This document shows, piece after piece, positions 10,146 to 18,255 of a DNA stretch of 64,000 nucleotides (position 1 is its first letter; each line of letters begins with the position of its first letter). The notes under the pieces are model-generated. The model saw only the letters and a program-made list of their open reading frames with translations. It did not search any database and was not told where the DNA came from. The stretch is taken from the NCBI RefSeq assembly GCF_003952385.1, contig NZ_CP034444.1, forward strand, positions 4,340,001 to 4,404,000, written 5' to 3'. Position numbers and translations under genes: made by a program. The DNA comes from Mesorhizobium sp. M1D.F.Ca.ET.043.01.1.1. GTDB lineage: Bacteria > Pseudomonadota > Alphaproteobacteria > Rhizobiales > Rhizobiaceae.

Positions 10146-11099
10146 ATGTCTAAGCTCACCACCGCGCCGCGCGATGTCTTCCGGACATTCATGAACTTTC
10201 CGCTGGTCGATGACCTCGACGCGCTGAAGGCCGATGTCGCGATCATCGGCATGCCCTATGGCGATCCCTATACGATCGACGAACTGGTCAATGACCAGAC
10301 CAACGCGCCGACCGCGGTGCGGCGGGCCTCGCAACGCGTCAGCCTCGGGCTCGACCGCTACGATTTCGACATCGGCGGCACCTTGTTCGATGGCCAGGAC
10401 ATAAGAGTGGCCGACGTCGGCGACGTGCCCGCAAGCGTGGCCGATCCCAGAGGCCACTACGGGCTGGCCGAGGCTACGATCCGCAAGATCCGCACGGCCG
10501 GCGCGCTGCCGATCGCCATTGGCGGCGATCACGGCATTCCGATCCCGATCTTGCGCGCGCTGGATGGCGAGGGTCCGGTCACGCTGGTGCAGGTCGATGC
10601 CCATCTGGACTGGCGCGACAACGTCAACGGCGTCAGGGAAGGCTATTCAAGCCCCATTCGCCGCGCCTCGGAGATGGCGCATATCGACAAGATCTTCCAG
10701 CTCGGCATTCGCGGCCAGGGCAGCGCCCGCGGCGAGGAGGTGGAAGCAGCACGCGCCTATGGTTCCAACATCATCACCGCCAACGAATGGCAGGATATCG
10801 GCACCGCGGCGCTGCTGAAGCGCATTCCCGACCGCGGCCGCTATTATCTCACCATCGACGCCGACGGCCTGGATCCCGCGGTGATGCCCGCGGTTGAAGG
10901 TCCGTCACCCGGCGGCGTCAGCTACCGGCAGACCATCGAATTGATCAAGGGGCTGATCGCCAAGGGCAAGCTGGTCGGCATGGATATCGTCGAGATCGCG
11001 CCGTCGCGCGATGTCAACGAGATAACCGCGATCACGGCCGGCAACATCATCCTCAACGTCATTGGCGCCGCTGTGCGCGCCGGCTACTTCAAGCGCTAG
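10146..11099 (+). CDS. Ureohydrolase (agmatinase/arginase family)
   Basis: A 317-residue binuclear Mn enzyme that hydrolyses a guanidino compound to urea and an amine. The metal-ligand motifs are present in order: GGDHG, DAHLDWRD and TIDADGLDP. The start at 10146 (MSKLTTAP) has a good GGAGGAA ribosome binding site; the open frame begins 54 bp earlier without one. Agmatinase-like members include guanidinobutyrase and guanidinopropionase as well as agmatinase, and the sequence alone does not decide between them. No speA/speB neighbours are present, so a catabolic role is as likely as polyamine synthesis. Confidence 0.88.
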   Translation: MSKLTTAPRDVFRTFMNFPLVDDLDALKADVAIIGMPYGDPYTIDELVNDQTNAPTAVRRASQRVSLGLDRYDFDIGGTLFDGQDIRVADVGDVPASVADPRGHYGLAEATIRKIRTAGALPIAIGGDHGIPIPILRALDGEGPVTLVQVDAHLDWRDNVNGVREGYSSPIRRASEMAHIDKIFQLGIRGQGSARGEEVEAARAYGSNIITANEWQDIGTAALLKRIPDRGRYYLTIDADGLDPAVMPAVEGPSPGGVSYRQTIELIKGLIAKGKLVGMDIVEIAPSRDVNEITAITAGNIILNVIGAAVRAGYFKR

Positions 11100-11116
11100 A
11101 CCTTCGCTGAATTGCC

Positions 11117-11166
11117 AGAGCATGATCCGCCGCGAAAACCGGTTCCCACTTTCGCAAGACATGCTC
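11117..11166. repeat. Intergenic repeat with AAAACCGGTTCCCACTTT core
   Basis: The unit starts AGAGCATG, contains the core AAAACCGGTTCCCACTTT and closes with ACATGCTC, so the ends can pair. The same core recurs at about 20840-20870. This is a short palindromic unit found widely between genes in Mesorhizobium-like genomes. The rest of 11100-11329 shows no gene. Confidence 0.6.
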
Positions 11167-11329
11167 CGTGCCGTAGGCCGGTGACGCGAGCGACGGCATG
11201 TCGGCCGGGCAACCGGCTGACATCGTTATTTCATTAGGTCTTAGAGCGTGTTCGGCGTCGCCGCCGAAAAGCCTTGACGGCGTGCCTGCCGCGGATTTTA
11301 CAAAAGGGTGCCTCATTGGAGACGCCCAG

Positions 11330-11731
11330 ATGTTCGGTGCCATCCCGCTGCTGATCGTGCCCTTCGTCCTCTACAATCTCGGACTGCTCGGGCTGTTCGG
11401 CGGCGGCGACGATCCATGGATGATCGAGATGTTCTCGTTCCGCATGATGTCGGGCGGCGTCTTCTCGATGACGCTCGGCGACCTCATGGTGCTGATCGGG
11501 CTGATCTTCCTGTTCATCGAGATCTCAAAATCGGTGCGCACGACCAATGCCTCGATCCTGGATCATCTTCTATCGACGCTGGTCTTCATCGCCTTCCTGG
11601 TCGAATTCCTGCTGGTGAAGGGCGCGGCGCACTCGGTGTTCTTCACGCTGATGGTCATCGCGCTGTTCGACGTGCTCGCCGGCTTCTCGGTGTCGATGCG
11701 ATCGGCCAGCCGCGATATAAACCTGAACTGA
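11330..11731 (+). CDS. Conserved membrane protein, unknown function
   Basis: A 133-residue protein with three or four hydrophobic segments (about residues 2-22, 45-65, 78-95 and 100-118). The start MFGAIPLL at 11330 places the first membrane segment at the N-terminus; the longer frame from 11198 would add a polar tail and is less likely. No enzymatic motif is visible. Small integral membrane proteins of this type occur in many Rhizobiales without a known role. It stands alone between the ureohydrolase and a palindromic element. Confidence 0.75.
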   Translation: MFGAIPLLIVPFVLYNLGLLGLFGGGDDPWMIEMFSFRMMSGGVFSMTLGDLMVLIGLIFLFIEISKSVRTTNASILDHLLSTLVFIAFLVEFLLVKGAAHSVFFTLMVIALFDVLAGFSVSMRSASRDINLN

Positions 11732-11787
11732 AGGCATAGAATTTCTGGTCGCATGACTTCGCGATTGGCGAAGCACATTGATCGCGT

Positions 11788-11967
11788 CGTCATTCTATGG
11801 CGGAGCAAGGAGCGAAGCGACGCGCGCAGACCATAGAATCCATGCCGTGGCTTGGAAGCGCTACTACGGTCCAGAATTCTGCTCCGCGGCATTCCTCGGC
11901 CAAGTTAACGGCATGGATTCCAGGGTCTCCGCGACGGAGCTTCGCTCCTGCTTCGCCCTGGAATGAC
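11788..11967. repeat. 180-bp quasi-palindromic intergenic element
   Basis: Arms at 11788-11847 and 11908-11967 (60 bases each) are imperfect inverted copies, both beginning GTCATTC when read inward and ending with CATGCCGT. The stem extends inward through GGCTTGG/CCAAGTT, and the centre carries the palindrome CAGAATTCTG. There is no open frame of note. It resembles the RIME or MITE-like mosaic elements of rhizobia and could fold into a long hairpin in DNA or RNA. Confidence 0.75.
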
Positions 11968-11986
11968 GAAGTTTCTTCGCCCCGCC

Positions 11987-12505
11987 TCAGCCTGCCATCG
12001 CCTCCGCCTTCCGGGCGACCACTTCCTCATAGGCAGCCTGCAGTTGCCGGCGCACGGTCGGTGCGCCCGGCGGCGTCTTCACCGGCGCGCCGAGGTGTTC
12101 GTGGCGCAGCTCGTCCATGAACTGCTCCCATAGCGGCGGGCCGCCTTTCTCGAGCAGCTCGGCGCGGATCGACAGCTCCTCGCTGACCGGCAGCCACACC
12201 CGCCCCCAGGCGCCGAGATGCGCCATGATCGGCACCAGGGTGATCGCCATCTCGGTCAGGCTATAGATCGCCTTCTGCTTGTGGCTGGGGTCGTCGGCCT
12301 TGGTCAGCAGGCCGAGCTCCATCAGCCGCCGCAGCCGGTCGGCCAGGATGTTGGAGGCGATGCGTTCCAGCGACCCGTTGAGCAGTTCGCGGAAATGCCG
12401 CCTGCCGCCGAAGATCATGTCGCGCAGGATGATCAGGCTCCAGCGGTCGCCAAAGACCTCGAGCGACAGATTGATCGGGCAGCTGGAGCGATGCTCGGTG
12501 TTCAT
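11987..12505 (-). CDS. HxlR-family transcriptional regulator
   Basis: A 172-residue winged-helix protein. The N-terminus has the family cysteine in SSCPINLSLEVFGDRWSLIILRD and the HTH in FRELLNGSLERIASNILADRLRRL. The start at 12505 (MNTEHRSS) is preceded by GGAGA at proper spacing. HxlR proteins often sense reactive electrophiles or redox state through this cysteine. It is divergent from an alpha/beta hydrolase gene with 93 bp between the starts, which hold a perfect small palindrome, so it probably represses or activates that gene. The C-terminal 60 residues go beyond the minimal family length. Confidence 0.9.
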   Translation of the reverse strand: MNTEHRSSCPINLSLEVFGDRWSLIILRDMIFGGRRHFRELLNGSLERIASNILADRLRRLMELGLLTKADDPSHKQKAIYSLTEMAITLVPIMAHLGAWGRVWLPVSEELSIRAELLEKGGPPLWEQFMDELRHEHLGAPVKTPPGAPTVRRQLQAAYEEVVARKAEAMAG

Positions 12506-12560
12506 GACGATCTCCAAAAAACCGGTTGCATTATGATATCGGTTTGATTATCGTGCAACT

Positions 12561-12577
12561 GATTGCAAAATGCAATC
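12561..12577. promoter_or_regulatory. Likely HxlR operator
   Basis: A perfect inverted repeat, GATTGCA / TGCAATC with a 3-base AAA spacer, lies between the divergent hxlR-type and hydrolase genes, 21 bp before the hydrolase start. A weaker TGCA-containing pair lies just beside it (about 12525-12558). The position fits autoregulation and control of the hydrolase. Confidence 0.6.
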
Positions 12578-12598
12578 GGATTGGGAGAGGAGAGAAGG

Positions 12599-13423
12599 AT
12601 GACCGCTTTGCCGCGCCCCGAAATCGTCTCGGAGACCTTCGGCGATCCGTCCGATCCGGCGATCCTTCTGATCATGGGCGCCATGGCCTCCATGCTCTGG
12701 TGGCCGGAAGCCTTCTGCCGGCAGCTTGCCGAACGCGGCCGCTTCGTCATCCGCTACGACAATCGCGATACCGGCCTGTCGACCAAGTACAAGCCGGGCA
12801 AGCCGCCCTATGCATTCGAGGACATGGTCGACGATGCCGTCCGCGTGCTCGACGACCACGGCCTCGCCGGGGCGCATGTCGTCGGCATGTCCATGGGCGG
12901 CATGATCGCGCAGATGGTGGCGCTGAAATATCCGACGCGCGTCAGCGCGCTCACGGTGATCTCCAGCTCGCCGCTCGGCGTCGATACGTCCGGCCTGCCC
13001 GGAACGACCACGGCCTACAAGGAGCATTCCGCGCAAGGCGCCGATGTAGACTGGTCGAACCGGAGACAAGTGCTCGACTTCATGGTCAAGGATGCGCGGG
13101 CACTTGCCAGCACCTTGCATCCGTTCGACAGCGAACGGACACGCGCGATGATTGAAGAGGATTACGACCGCTCCGGCGGCCTCGCCAGCGCCTCCAATCA
13201 TTTCCTGCTCAAGGGCGGCGGTCCGGAGCGGCGGATAAAGGACCTGACGGCGCCACTCATCGTCATCCACGGCACCGCCGATCCGATCTTCCCGATCGAG
13301 CATGGCGAGGCGCTCAGCAAGGCGGTTCCCGGCGCCGGGCTGGTGCGGATCGAAGGCGGCGGCCACGAACTGCACCGCAACGACTGGCCGCAAATCATCG
13401 AAGCCATCGCGACGCATCGCTAG
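12599..13423 (+). CDS. Alpha/beta hydrolase
   Basis: A 274-residue serine hydrolase. The nucleophile elbow is GMSMGG, the acid is probably in GTADPIFP and the His is in GGGHELH, giving a complete triad. The start at 12599 (MTALPRPE) follows the strong site GGAGAGAAGG. It is divergent from the HxlR regulator with a palindromic operator between them, so expression is probably induced by the compound that regulator senses. The family includes esterases, epoxide hydrolases and haloperoxidase-like proteins; the substrate cannot be told. Confidence 0.88.
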   Translation: MTALPRPEIVSETFGDPSDPAILLIMGAMASMLWWPEAFCRQLAERGRFVIRYDNRDTGLSTKYKPGKPPYAFEDMVDDAVRVLDDHGLAGAHVVGMSMGGMIAQMVALKYPTRVSALTVISSSPLGVDTSGLPGTTTAYKEHSAQGADVDWSNRRQVLDFMVKDARALASTLHPFDSERTRAMIEEDYDRSGGLASASNHFLLKGGGPERRIKDLTAPLIVIHGTADPIFPIEHGEALSKAVPGAGLVRIEGGGHELHRNDWPQIIEAIATHR

Positions 13424-13514
13424 CCGGCAACGGCCAGCCTTGACTCCGGCGGTCCAGGAAAATAGTTAAGTGATCACTTCAGTATTGCCTCGACGCCCGA
13501 CCACAGGAGAAAAA

Positions 13515-14171
13515 ATGTCCCTGACGCTGCATTTCCATCCGCTGGCCTCCTTCTGCTGGAAACCGCTGATCGCGTTCTACGAGAACGACACGCCCTTCAC
13601 GCCGGTGATCGTCGATCTTGCCGAGGAGCAATCGCGCGCGGCCTTCCTGAAGGTTTCGCCGACGGGCAAGATGCCGGCCCTGCGCGACGACGCGCGGGAC
13701 CGCACCGTGCTGGAATCGACCATCGTCGTCGAATATCTCGCGGCCCATTACCCCGGGCCGGTCGAGCTCATTCCCGCCGCCATCGATCTCGCCATCGAGG
13801 TCCGCCAGGCCGACCGCTTCTACGACTTCTACGTGCAGCAGCCGATGCAGAAGATCGTCGCGGACCGGCTGCGGCCGCAAGACAAGACCGACCCGTTCGG
13901 GGTCGAGGAGGCCCGGGCGCAGCTGCGCAATTCCTACGCCATCATCGAAAAGGAGATGCAGGGAAAGATCTGGGCGGTCGGCGAGACCTTCACCATGGCC
14001 GACTGCGCCGCTTCGCCGGCGCTGTTCTATGCCAACAAGGTCGAGCCGCTCGGCGACAGTTTCCCTGCCGTGAAACGCTACCACGACCGTCTGCTCGAAC
14101 GGCCGGCCTTCGCCCGCGTGATCGAGGAAGCGCAGCCTTATTTCAAGCTCTTCCCCTACAACAACGGCTAG
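13515..14171 (+). CDS. Glutathione S-transferase family protein
   Basis: A 218-residue GST with an N-terminal thioredoxin-like domain (LTLHFHPLASFCWKP, then SPTGKMPALRDD with the cis-Pro) and a C-terminal helical domain carrying TMADCAASPALF. The start at 13515 follows AGGAGAAAAA. It is the first gene of a likely three-gene operon with an ArsR regulator 6 bp downstream and an SRPBCC protein. This GST-ArsR-SRPBCC arrangement suggests a stress or xenobiotic response unit. The substrate is unknown. Confidence 0.9.
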   Translation: MSLTLHFHPLASFCWKPLIAFYENDTPFTPVIVDLAEEQSRAAFLKVSPTGKMPALRDDARDRTVLESTIVVEYLAAHYPGPVELIPAAIDLAIEVRQADRFYDFYVQQPMQKIVADRLRPQDKTDPFGVEEARAQLRNSYAIIEKEMQGKIWAVGETFTMADCAASPALFYANKVEPLGDSFPAVKRYHDRLLERPAFARVIEEAQPYFKLFPYNNG

Positions 14172-14177
14172 CCCGCG

Positions 14178-14513
14178 ATGCTGCACGATCCCGCCCAGCT
14201 CGACCTGATGTTCCAGGCGCTCGCGGATCCGGCACGGCGCCAAATGGTGGACCGGCTGTCGCGCGGGCCGGCCTCGGTCAGCCAGCTGGCCGAGCCGCTG
14301 GCGATGTCGCTGTCGGCCGTCGTCCAGCATCTCAGCGTTCTCGAGGCGAGCGGCCTTGTGAGCAGCGAGAAGCTCGGCCGGGTGCGTACCTGCCGGATCG
14401 AGCCGAACGCGCTCAGGGCTGCCGAGCATTGGATCAACGAGCGGCGGCTAGCCTGGGAGCGCCGACTTGACCGGCTCGGCGATTTTCTCGTCGAAACCAA
14501 GGACCAAAACTGA
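14178..14513 (+). CDS. ArsR-family transcriptional regulator
   Basis: A 111-residue winged-helix protein with [31 protein letters not shown] and the recognition helix in [16 protein letters not shown]. It has no clear metal-binding cysteine pair, so it is probably of the non-metal subgroup that travels with SRPBCC (AHSA1) proteins. It lies between a GST gene and an SRPBCC gene, 6 bp and 11 bp away, in one transcription unit, and probably controls that unit. Confidence 0.9.
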   Translation: MLHDPAQLDLMFQALADPARRQMVDRLSRGPASVSQLAEPLAMSLSAVVQHLSVLEASGLVSSEKLGRVRTCRIEPNALRAAEHWINERRLAWERRLDRLGDFLVETKDQN

Positions 14514-14524
14514 GGAACGCCGTC

Positions 14525-14998
14525 ATGACCAAACGATCCGTCGTCCATTCCACCTTCGTCATCGAGCGCGTCTACCCGGCGGCGCCCGAAAAGGTCTATT
14601 TCGCGCTCAGCGATCCGGCGGCCAAGAAGCGCTGGTTTTTCGATCCGGACAATCCGATGCCGAGCCGGCATGAGATGGACTTTCGCGTCGGCGGCAAGGA
14701 GGTGAACGCCGGCTGCCCCAGCGACGGGCAGATGCATTTCTTCAACGCGGTCTATCAGGACATCGTGCCGAACCGGCGTATCGTCTACAGCTATGAGCTT
14801 TTGTTCGGCGAAACCCGGGTCTCGGTGTCGCTTGCGACGATCGAGCTGATCGCAGAAGGCAAGGGCACGCGGCTTATCATGACGGAGCAAGGAGCCTTCT
14901 TCGACGGCATCGATACGCCGTCCACGCGCGAGCATGGGACGGGCGAGCTGCTCGATGCGCTCGGGGCGGCATTGGCAACTGGCGACATGAAGCAGTAG
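14525..14998 (+). CDS. SRPBCC (AHSA1-type) ligand-binding protein
   Basis: A 157-residue START-like fold protein. [20 protein letters not shown] at the N-terminus and the closing [11 protein letters not shown] helix are typical of the AHSA1 group. Such proteins bind hydrophobic ligands in a deep cavity. It is paired with an ArsR regulator directly upstream, a common pairing whose biochemistry is mostly unknown. The stop codon TAG runs straight into an intergenic repeat. Confidence 0.88.
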   Translation: MTKRSVVHSTFVIERVYPAAPEKVYFALSDPAAKKRWFFDPDNPMPSRHEMDFRVGGKEVNAGCPSDGQMHFFNAVYQDIVPNRRIVYSYELLFGETRVSVSLATIELIAEGKGTRLIMTEQGAFFDGIDTPSTREHGTGELLDALGAALATGDMKQ

Positions 14999-15041
14999 AG
15001 CGTTTCATCATTTCACGGAAACGGCGAGCCGCCCTCTACCT
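14997..15041. repeat. Intergenic repeat (GAGCGTTTC family), short copy
   Basis: Starts within the TAG stop codon of the SRPBCC gene and reads AGAGCGTTTC, then ACGGAAACGGCGAGCCGCC, then CTCT. It is a shortened relative of the repeat family seen at 20667, 24428, 57644 and 58075. Confidence 0.55.
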
Positions 15042-15096
15042 GTCAAATGCTTGGCTTTTCGTCGCTGCATGGTGAAGCAGGTCCAGCTAAGGAGTC

Positions 15097-15393
15097 CTAC
15101 TCCGCCGCAGCGACCAGATCACAGAAAACGAGCCGTGGCGGCGCACTCAGCAGCGCCTCGAAGCGCTCCAACGCCTGCTTCACCGGCGGAGATGCGAGGT
15201 GCGCGTCACACGCCGCCGCGTCTCGATAGAGCTCGTAGACCACAAAGGCATTGGGGTCCTCCTTCCGCCGATGCACCGCATAGCGCACATTGCCTTCTTC
15301 GCCGCTTGCGATATCCACTAGCTTGCGCAGAATCTGTTCGACTTCGCCGGCACAGGCAGGGCGGGCACTCAATTCCGCCAGCAAAAGATGCAT
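15097..15393 (-). CDS. Antibiotic biosynthesis monooxygenase (ABM) domain protein
   Basis: A 98-residue dimeric alpha+beta barrel protein with LLLAELSARPACAGEVEQILRKL and YELYRDAAACDAHLASPPVKQALE, the ABM pattern. Members include quinol monooxygenase YgiN and haem-degrading or cofactor-less monooxygenases. It is 12 bp downstream of an AraC-type regulator on the same strand and is probably its target or partner. Substrate unknown. Confidence 0.88.
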   Translation of the reverse strand: MHLLLAELSARPACAGEVEQILRKLVDIASGEEGNVRYAVHRRKEDPNAFVVYELYRDAAACDAHLASPPVKQALERFEALLSAPPRLVFCDLVAAAE

Positions 15394-15405
15394 GATGACA
15401 ATCTC

Positions 15406-16290
15406 CTAGAGGTGTGAAGGAGCCATCAGCATCGATCCAACCCGACGGGAAGTATTGTAAAAATGCGTCCTGGCGCGAGCCTCTCTGAGGTAGCGCTGCG
15501 GAGACACAGCAACCAGCTCGCGGAAGTGGCGGATAAAGTGAGCCTGATCGTAATAGCCGTATGCCAGCGCCGCGTCTGCGGTCCTTGCGCTTTCATCCAG
15601 CATCAGGGCGCGAACCGTCTTCTGGAGGCGTCCCAGACTACGAATCTCGACTGGTGTCTGCCCGGCAATCCTAGCGAAACGGCGTTCCAACTGACGGCGC
15701 CCGAGTCCGACGCAGTCCGTCAACCGGTCGATCGCAAGGTTGGCAGGATCGCCATACAGCATGCCCATTGCGTGCTCGAAGACGATGTCCGGCGCCGCGC
15801 GGGACAGGCGTTCTGCAAGGAAGCGCTGGATCAGCAGGAGCCGGGCGGACGGCGTCTCCGCGCCGACTACACGCCAGGCCAACTCTTGGCCCGCCGCCCC
15901 CCACAGGTCCTGCGCGGAAAGGGCACGATCCATCATGTCTCTGCCCGGCATATCGACAAATCGATGTATCATGCCGGCCCGGAAGCGCACCGCGACGAAA
16001 CCTACGTCGTCTGATGGCAACAGTTCCAGCGGCCGGTGGCGAATGTAGAACAAGTGGGCGACGGAACAGGTTTCCGGTGCGCCACCAGCCACCGACCGCC
16101 TGAACGGCGTACGGTAGTGGAAATACAGTTCGGCCCCGGTTCCGGGAAGCAGCACAGGCAAGTCGACCCGCTCGCCGCCGACACTTTCCCATCCCCAAAT
16201 CCTGTCGACATAGGGAGCCAAACCATCGATCGGAAGGAATTGAAAGGCGCGCATCTGCACACTTTCTGAGCGGCATGCATTCACGGCCAA
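15406..16290 (-). CDS. AraC-family transcriptional regulator
   Basis: The C-terminal 100 residues form the double helix-turn-helix of AraC proteins (IDRLTDCVGLGRRQLERRFARIAGQTPVEIRS and the second HTH with AALAYGYYDQAHFIRHFRELVAVSPQRYL). The first 160 residues are a DUF6597-like sensor (PIDGLAPYVDRIWGWE). The frame opens at a TTG (16290) preceded by GGGGGA and 3 bp from the upstream ArsR stop; an ATG at 16254 is the alternative start. It lies between an ArsR gene and an ABM monooxygenase gene on one strand. Confidence 0.87.
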   Translation of the reverse strand: MAVNACRSESVQMRAFQFLPIDGLAPYVDRIWGWESVGGERVDLPVLLPGTGAELYFHYRTPFRRSVAGGAPETCSVAHLFYIRHRPLELLPSDDVGFVAVRFRAGMIHRFVDMPGRDMMDRALSAQDLWGAAGQELAWRVVGAETPSARLLLIQRFLAERLSRAAPDIVFEHAMGMLYGDPANLAIDRLTDCVGLGRRQLERRFARIAGQTPVEIRSLGRLQKTVRALMLDESARTADAALAYGYYDQAHFIRHFRELVAVSPQRYLREARARTHFYNTSRRVGSMLMAPSHL

Positions 16291-16293
16291 AGA

Positions 16294-16569
16294 CTATTCC
16301 CCCGGCGCCGTCTCCCAGAACTGGTCGAGCCAGATGTTGAGCCTGAGGAAGCCGGCGCCGCTGACGGTATAGACGCGCCTTGTGCCTTCAGCCTTGGCAT
16401 TGACCAGGCCGGCGTCAAGCAGGACCTTGAGATGCTGGGAAACGGCCGGGCGTGAGACGGGCAATCCGGCAGCCAGCTCGTTCACCGTCTTCGGACCGCG
16501 CCGGAGTTCTTCCAAGAGATAACGCCGGTTGGGATCGGCTATCGCCACGAAGGCGTCGGAAAAGATCAT
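16294..16569 (-). CDS. ArsR-family transcriptional regulator
   Basis: About 91 residues from MIFSDAFVAIADPNRRYLL, with the winged helix in TVNELAAGLPVSRPAVSQHLKVLLDAGLV and the wing TRRVYTVS. A TTG at 16605 could extend it by 12 residues and would overlap the MFS stop codon. No metal-site cysteines are visible. It stands between an MFS gene and an AraC gene on the same strand, so the four genes MFS-ArsR-AraC-ABM may form one unit. Confidence 0.88.
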   Translation of the reverse strand: MIFSDAFVAIADPNRRYLLEELRRGPKTVNELAAGLPVSRPAVSQHLKVLLDAGLVNAKAEGTRRVYTVSGAGFLRLNIWLDQFWETAPGE

Positions 16570-16601
16570 GCCTTCATTTGTGAGGCAAAGTCTTGCGAAT
16601 C

Positions 16602-17849
16602 TCAACTATTGGTTTCAACCTTTCTGCGCGGATCGAGCCGTGTGGCCTCGGGCGTGACGGCGCGGTCGGCGGGCTGCGTCTTGAAGGCCTCGCGGTTTTC
16701 GATCGGCACCGGCGCGCGTGCGCGGATGCGCAGCAGCGTGTAGCCGGTGAGACTGAGATGGGCGAGCGCGGTCGCAAGGAAGAGCGCTTCGGGGCGCAGC
16801 CAGCCCATAAGGGCCGCCGCAAGCAGCGGCCCGATCATGGTGCCGAAGCCGTAAAGCAGAAGCAGGCCGCCCGAAACCTTGACGAAATCCTCCGCCCGCG
16901 CGTGGTCGTTGGCATGCGCGACGGCGATCGAATAGAGCGTGTAGGCGAAGGCGCCGTAGGAGGCGGTCAGCACGATGACGAAGACGCCCGAATGCGGCTC
17001 GATCAGGAAGATCAGCACCGCGAAAAGCGCCGCGCCAAAGGCGGCGCCGGCCAGCACGAAACGGCGGTCCGTGGTGTCGGAAAGCCGCCCCGCCGGGAGC
17101 TGCATGGCTGCGCCGGAGACGACCACAAGGCTCATCATCAACGCGATCTCGGGGGTGGAGATGCCGATGCGGGCGCCATAGACGGCGCCGAGCGTGCCCC
17201 AGGCTCCATTGGCGATGCCAATCAGAAGGCAGGCCACCGCCGAAACCGGCGAATTGGCGTATAGGCCTTTGACGTCGAGCTTGACGTCCTGCAGCGGTTT
17301 GGGATGCGACTGCGTCGAGACGGCGGTCGGAATGAGCGACAGGCAGAACAGGATGCCGGTGATCATGAACAGCGAGGCCGATTTCACGTCGCCGCCCGCG
17401 ACGATCATCTGGCCCCCCATGATCGAGGCATAAGTGACCATCATATAGAGGCCGAAGACGGTGCCGCGGTTCTCGTTGGTGGCTTTCTCGTTCAGCCAGC
17501 TTTCGATGACCATGAAGGCGCCGGCCATGGTGAAGCCGGTGAAGGCGCGCAGCAGGATCCAGAAATATTCGTCGATGATGAGGCCGGTGAGCAGTGCGAT
17601 GATCGCGCCGGAGGCGGCGAAGGCGCCGAAGGCCCTGACATGGCCGGCGCGGCGAACGAGGCGAGGCGCGAAGAAGCAGCCGGTGACGAAGCCGCCGGCC
17701 CAGGCCGTGCCCATCAGGCCGAGCGAGGCGGTCGAGAACCCTTCGACCTGGCCGCGCAGCGGCAGCAGCAGGCCATGCAGGCCCGACGCCGCCAGCAGGA
17801 ATGCGGTGCCGCGCAGCAGCGAGAGGATCGGTCGATAGGTAGCGAACAT
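16602..17849 (-). CDS. MFS transporter, YcaD-like
   Basis: A 415-residue protein with twelve hydrophobic segments and the MFS loop motif (APRLVRRAGHVRAFG between TM2 and TM3). GLYMMVTYASIMGGQ and the second-half loop GRLSDTTDRRFVL fit the YcaD subfamily of putative sugar or drug efflux carriers. The start at 17849 (MFATYRPIL) places TM1 at the usual distance. The C-terminal 40 residues are polar. The substrate is unknown. Confidence 0.88.
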   Translation of the reverse strand: MFATYRPILSLLRGTAFLLAASGLHGLLLPLRGQVEGFSTASLGLMGTAWAGGFVTGCFFAPRLVRRAGHVRAFGAFAASGAIIALLTGLIIDEYFWILLRAFTGFTMAGAFMVIESWLNEKATNENRGTVFGLYMMVTYASIMGGQMIVAGGDVKSASLFMITGILFCLSLIPTAVSTQSHPKPLQDVKLDVKGLYANSPVSAVACLLIGIANGAWGTLGAVYGARIGISTPEIALMMSLVVVSGAAMQLPAGRLSDTTDRRFVLAGAAFGAALFAVLIFLIEPHSGVFVIVLTASYGAFAYTLYSIAVAHANDHARAEDFVKVSGGLLLLYGFGTMIGPLLAAALMGWLRPEALFLATALAHLSLTGYTLLRIRARAPVPIENREAFKTQPADRAVTPEATRLDPRRKVETNS

Positions 17850-17952
17850 GGGCTGATCCGGCTGGAAATTTCGGAGCACAGGTGGTTTCAGAGGAAAGGT
17901 GTCTGGCAGTCGCTTTCAGGCTTTTCCGGGGCGGGCGAACACGCCGCCAGGA

Positions 17953-18147
17953 TTATCCCCGGCGAAACAGCGCCTCGGCGGCGGATTTGGTGGCGCCCTT
18001 GGCGGCGCGCTCTGCTTCCAGCCTGGCGATCTCGTCACGCAGCAGGGCAATGCGCTCGGACAACTCGTCGGCGGACAGCAACGACAGATCCTGGCCGATC
18101 TCGTGCGGGCGCGGCTTCTTCTTGGGTTCGTCGTCGAAGATCGCCAT
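17953..18147 (-). CDS. DUF1192 family protein
   Basis: A 64-residue protein, MAIFDDEPKKKPRPHEIG followed by an amphipathic helix (LSADELSERIALLRDEIARLEAE). This is the DUF1192 layout, a short conserved alphaproteobacterial protein probably forming a coiled coil. No function is established. It lies 103 bp upstream of the MFS gene and is divergent from the quinone reductase at 18256. Confidence 0.88.
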   Translation of the reverse strand: MAIFDDEPKKKPRPHEIGQDLSLLSADELSERIALLRDEIARLEAERAAKGATKSAAEALFRRG

Positions 18148-18255
18148 CGTCGCTCCTCCCTCACTTGGCCATTTGCCTGATTTGGTAATGAGCATACATA
18201 GGGCGGGGGTGCTGATGCAAATAGCCGGCCAACGGCATGAGGAGACGGACAATCC

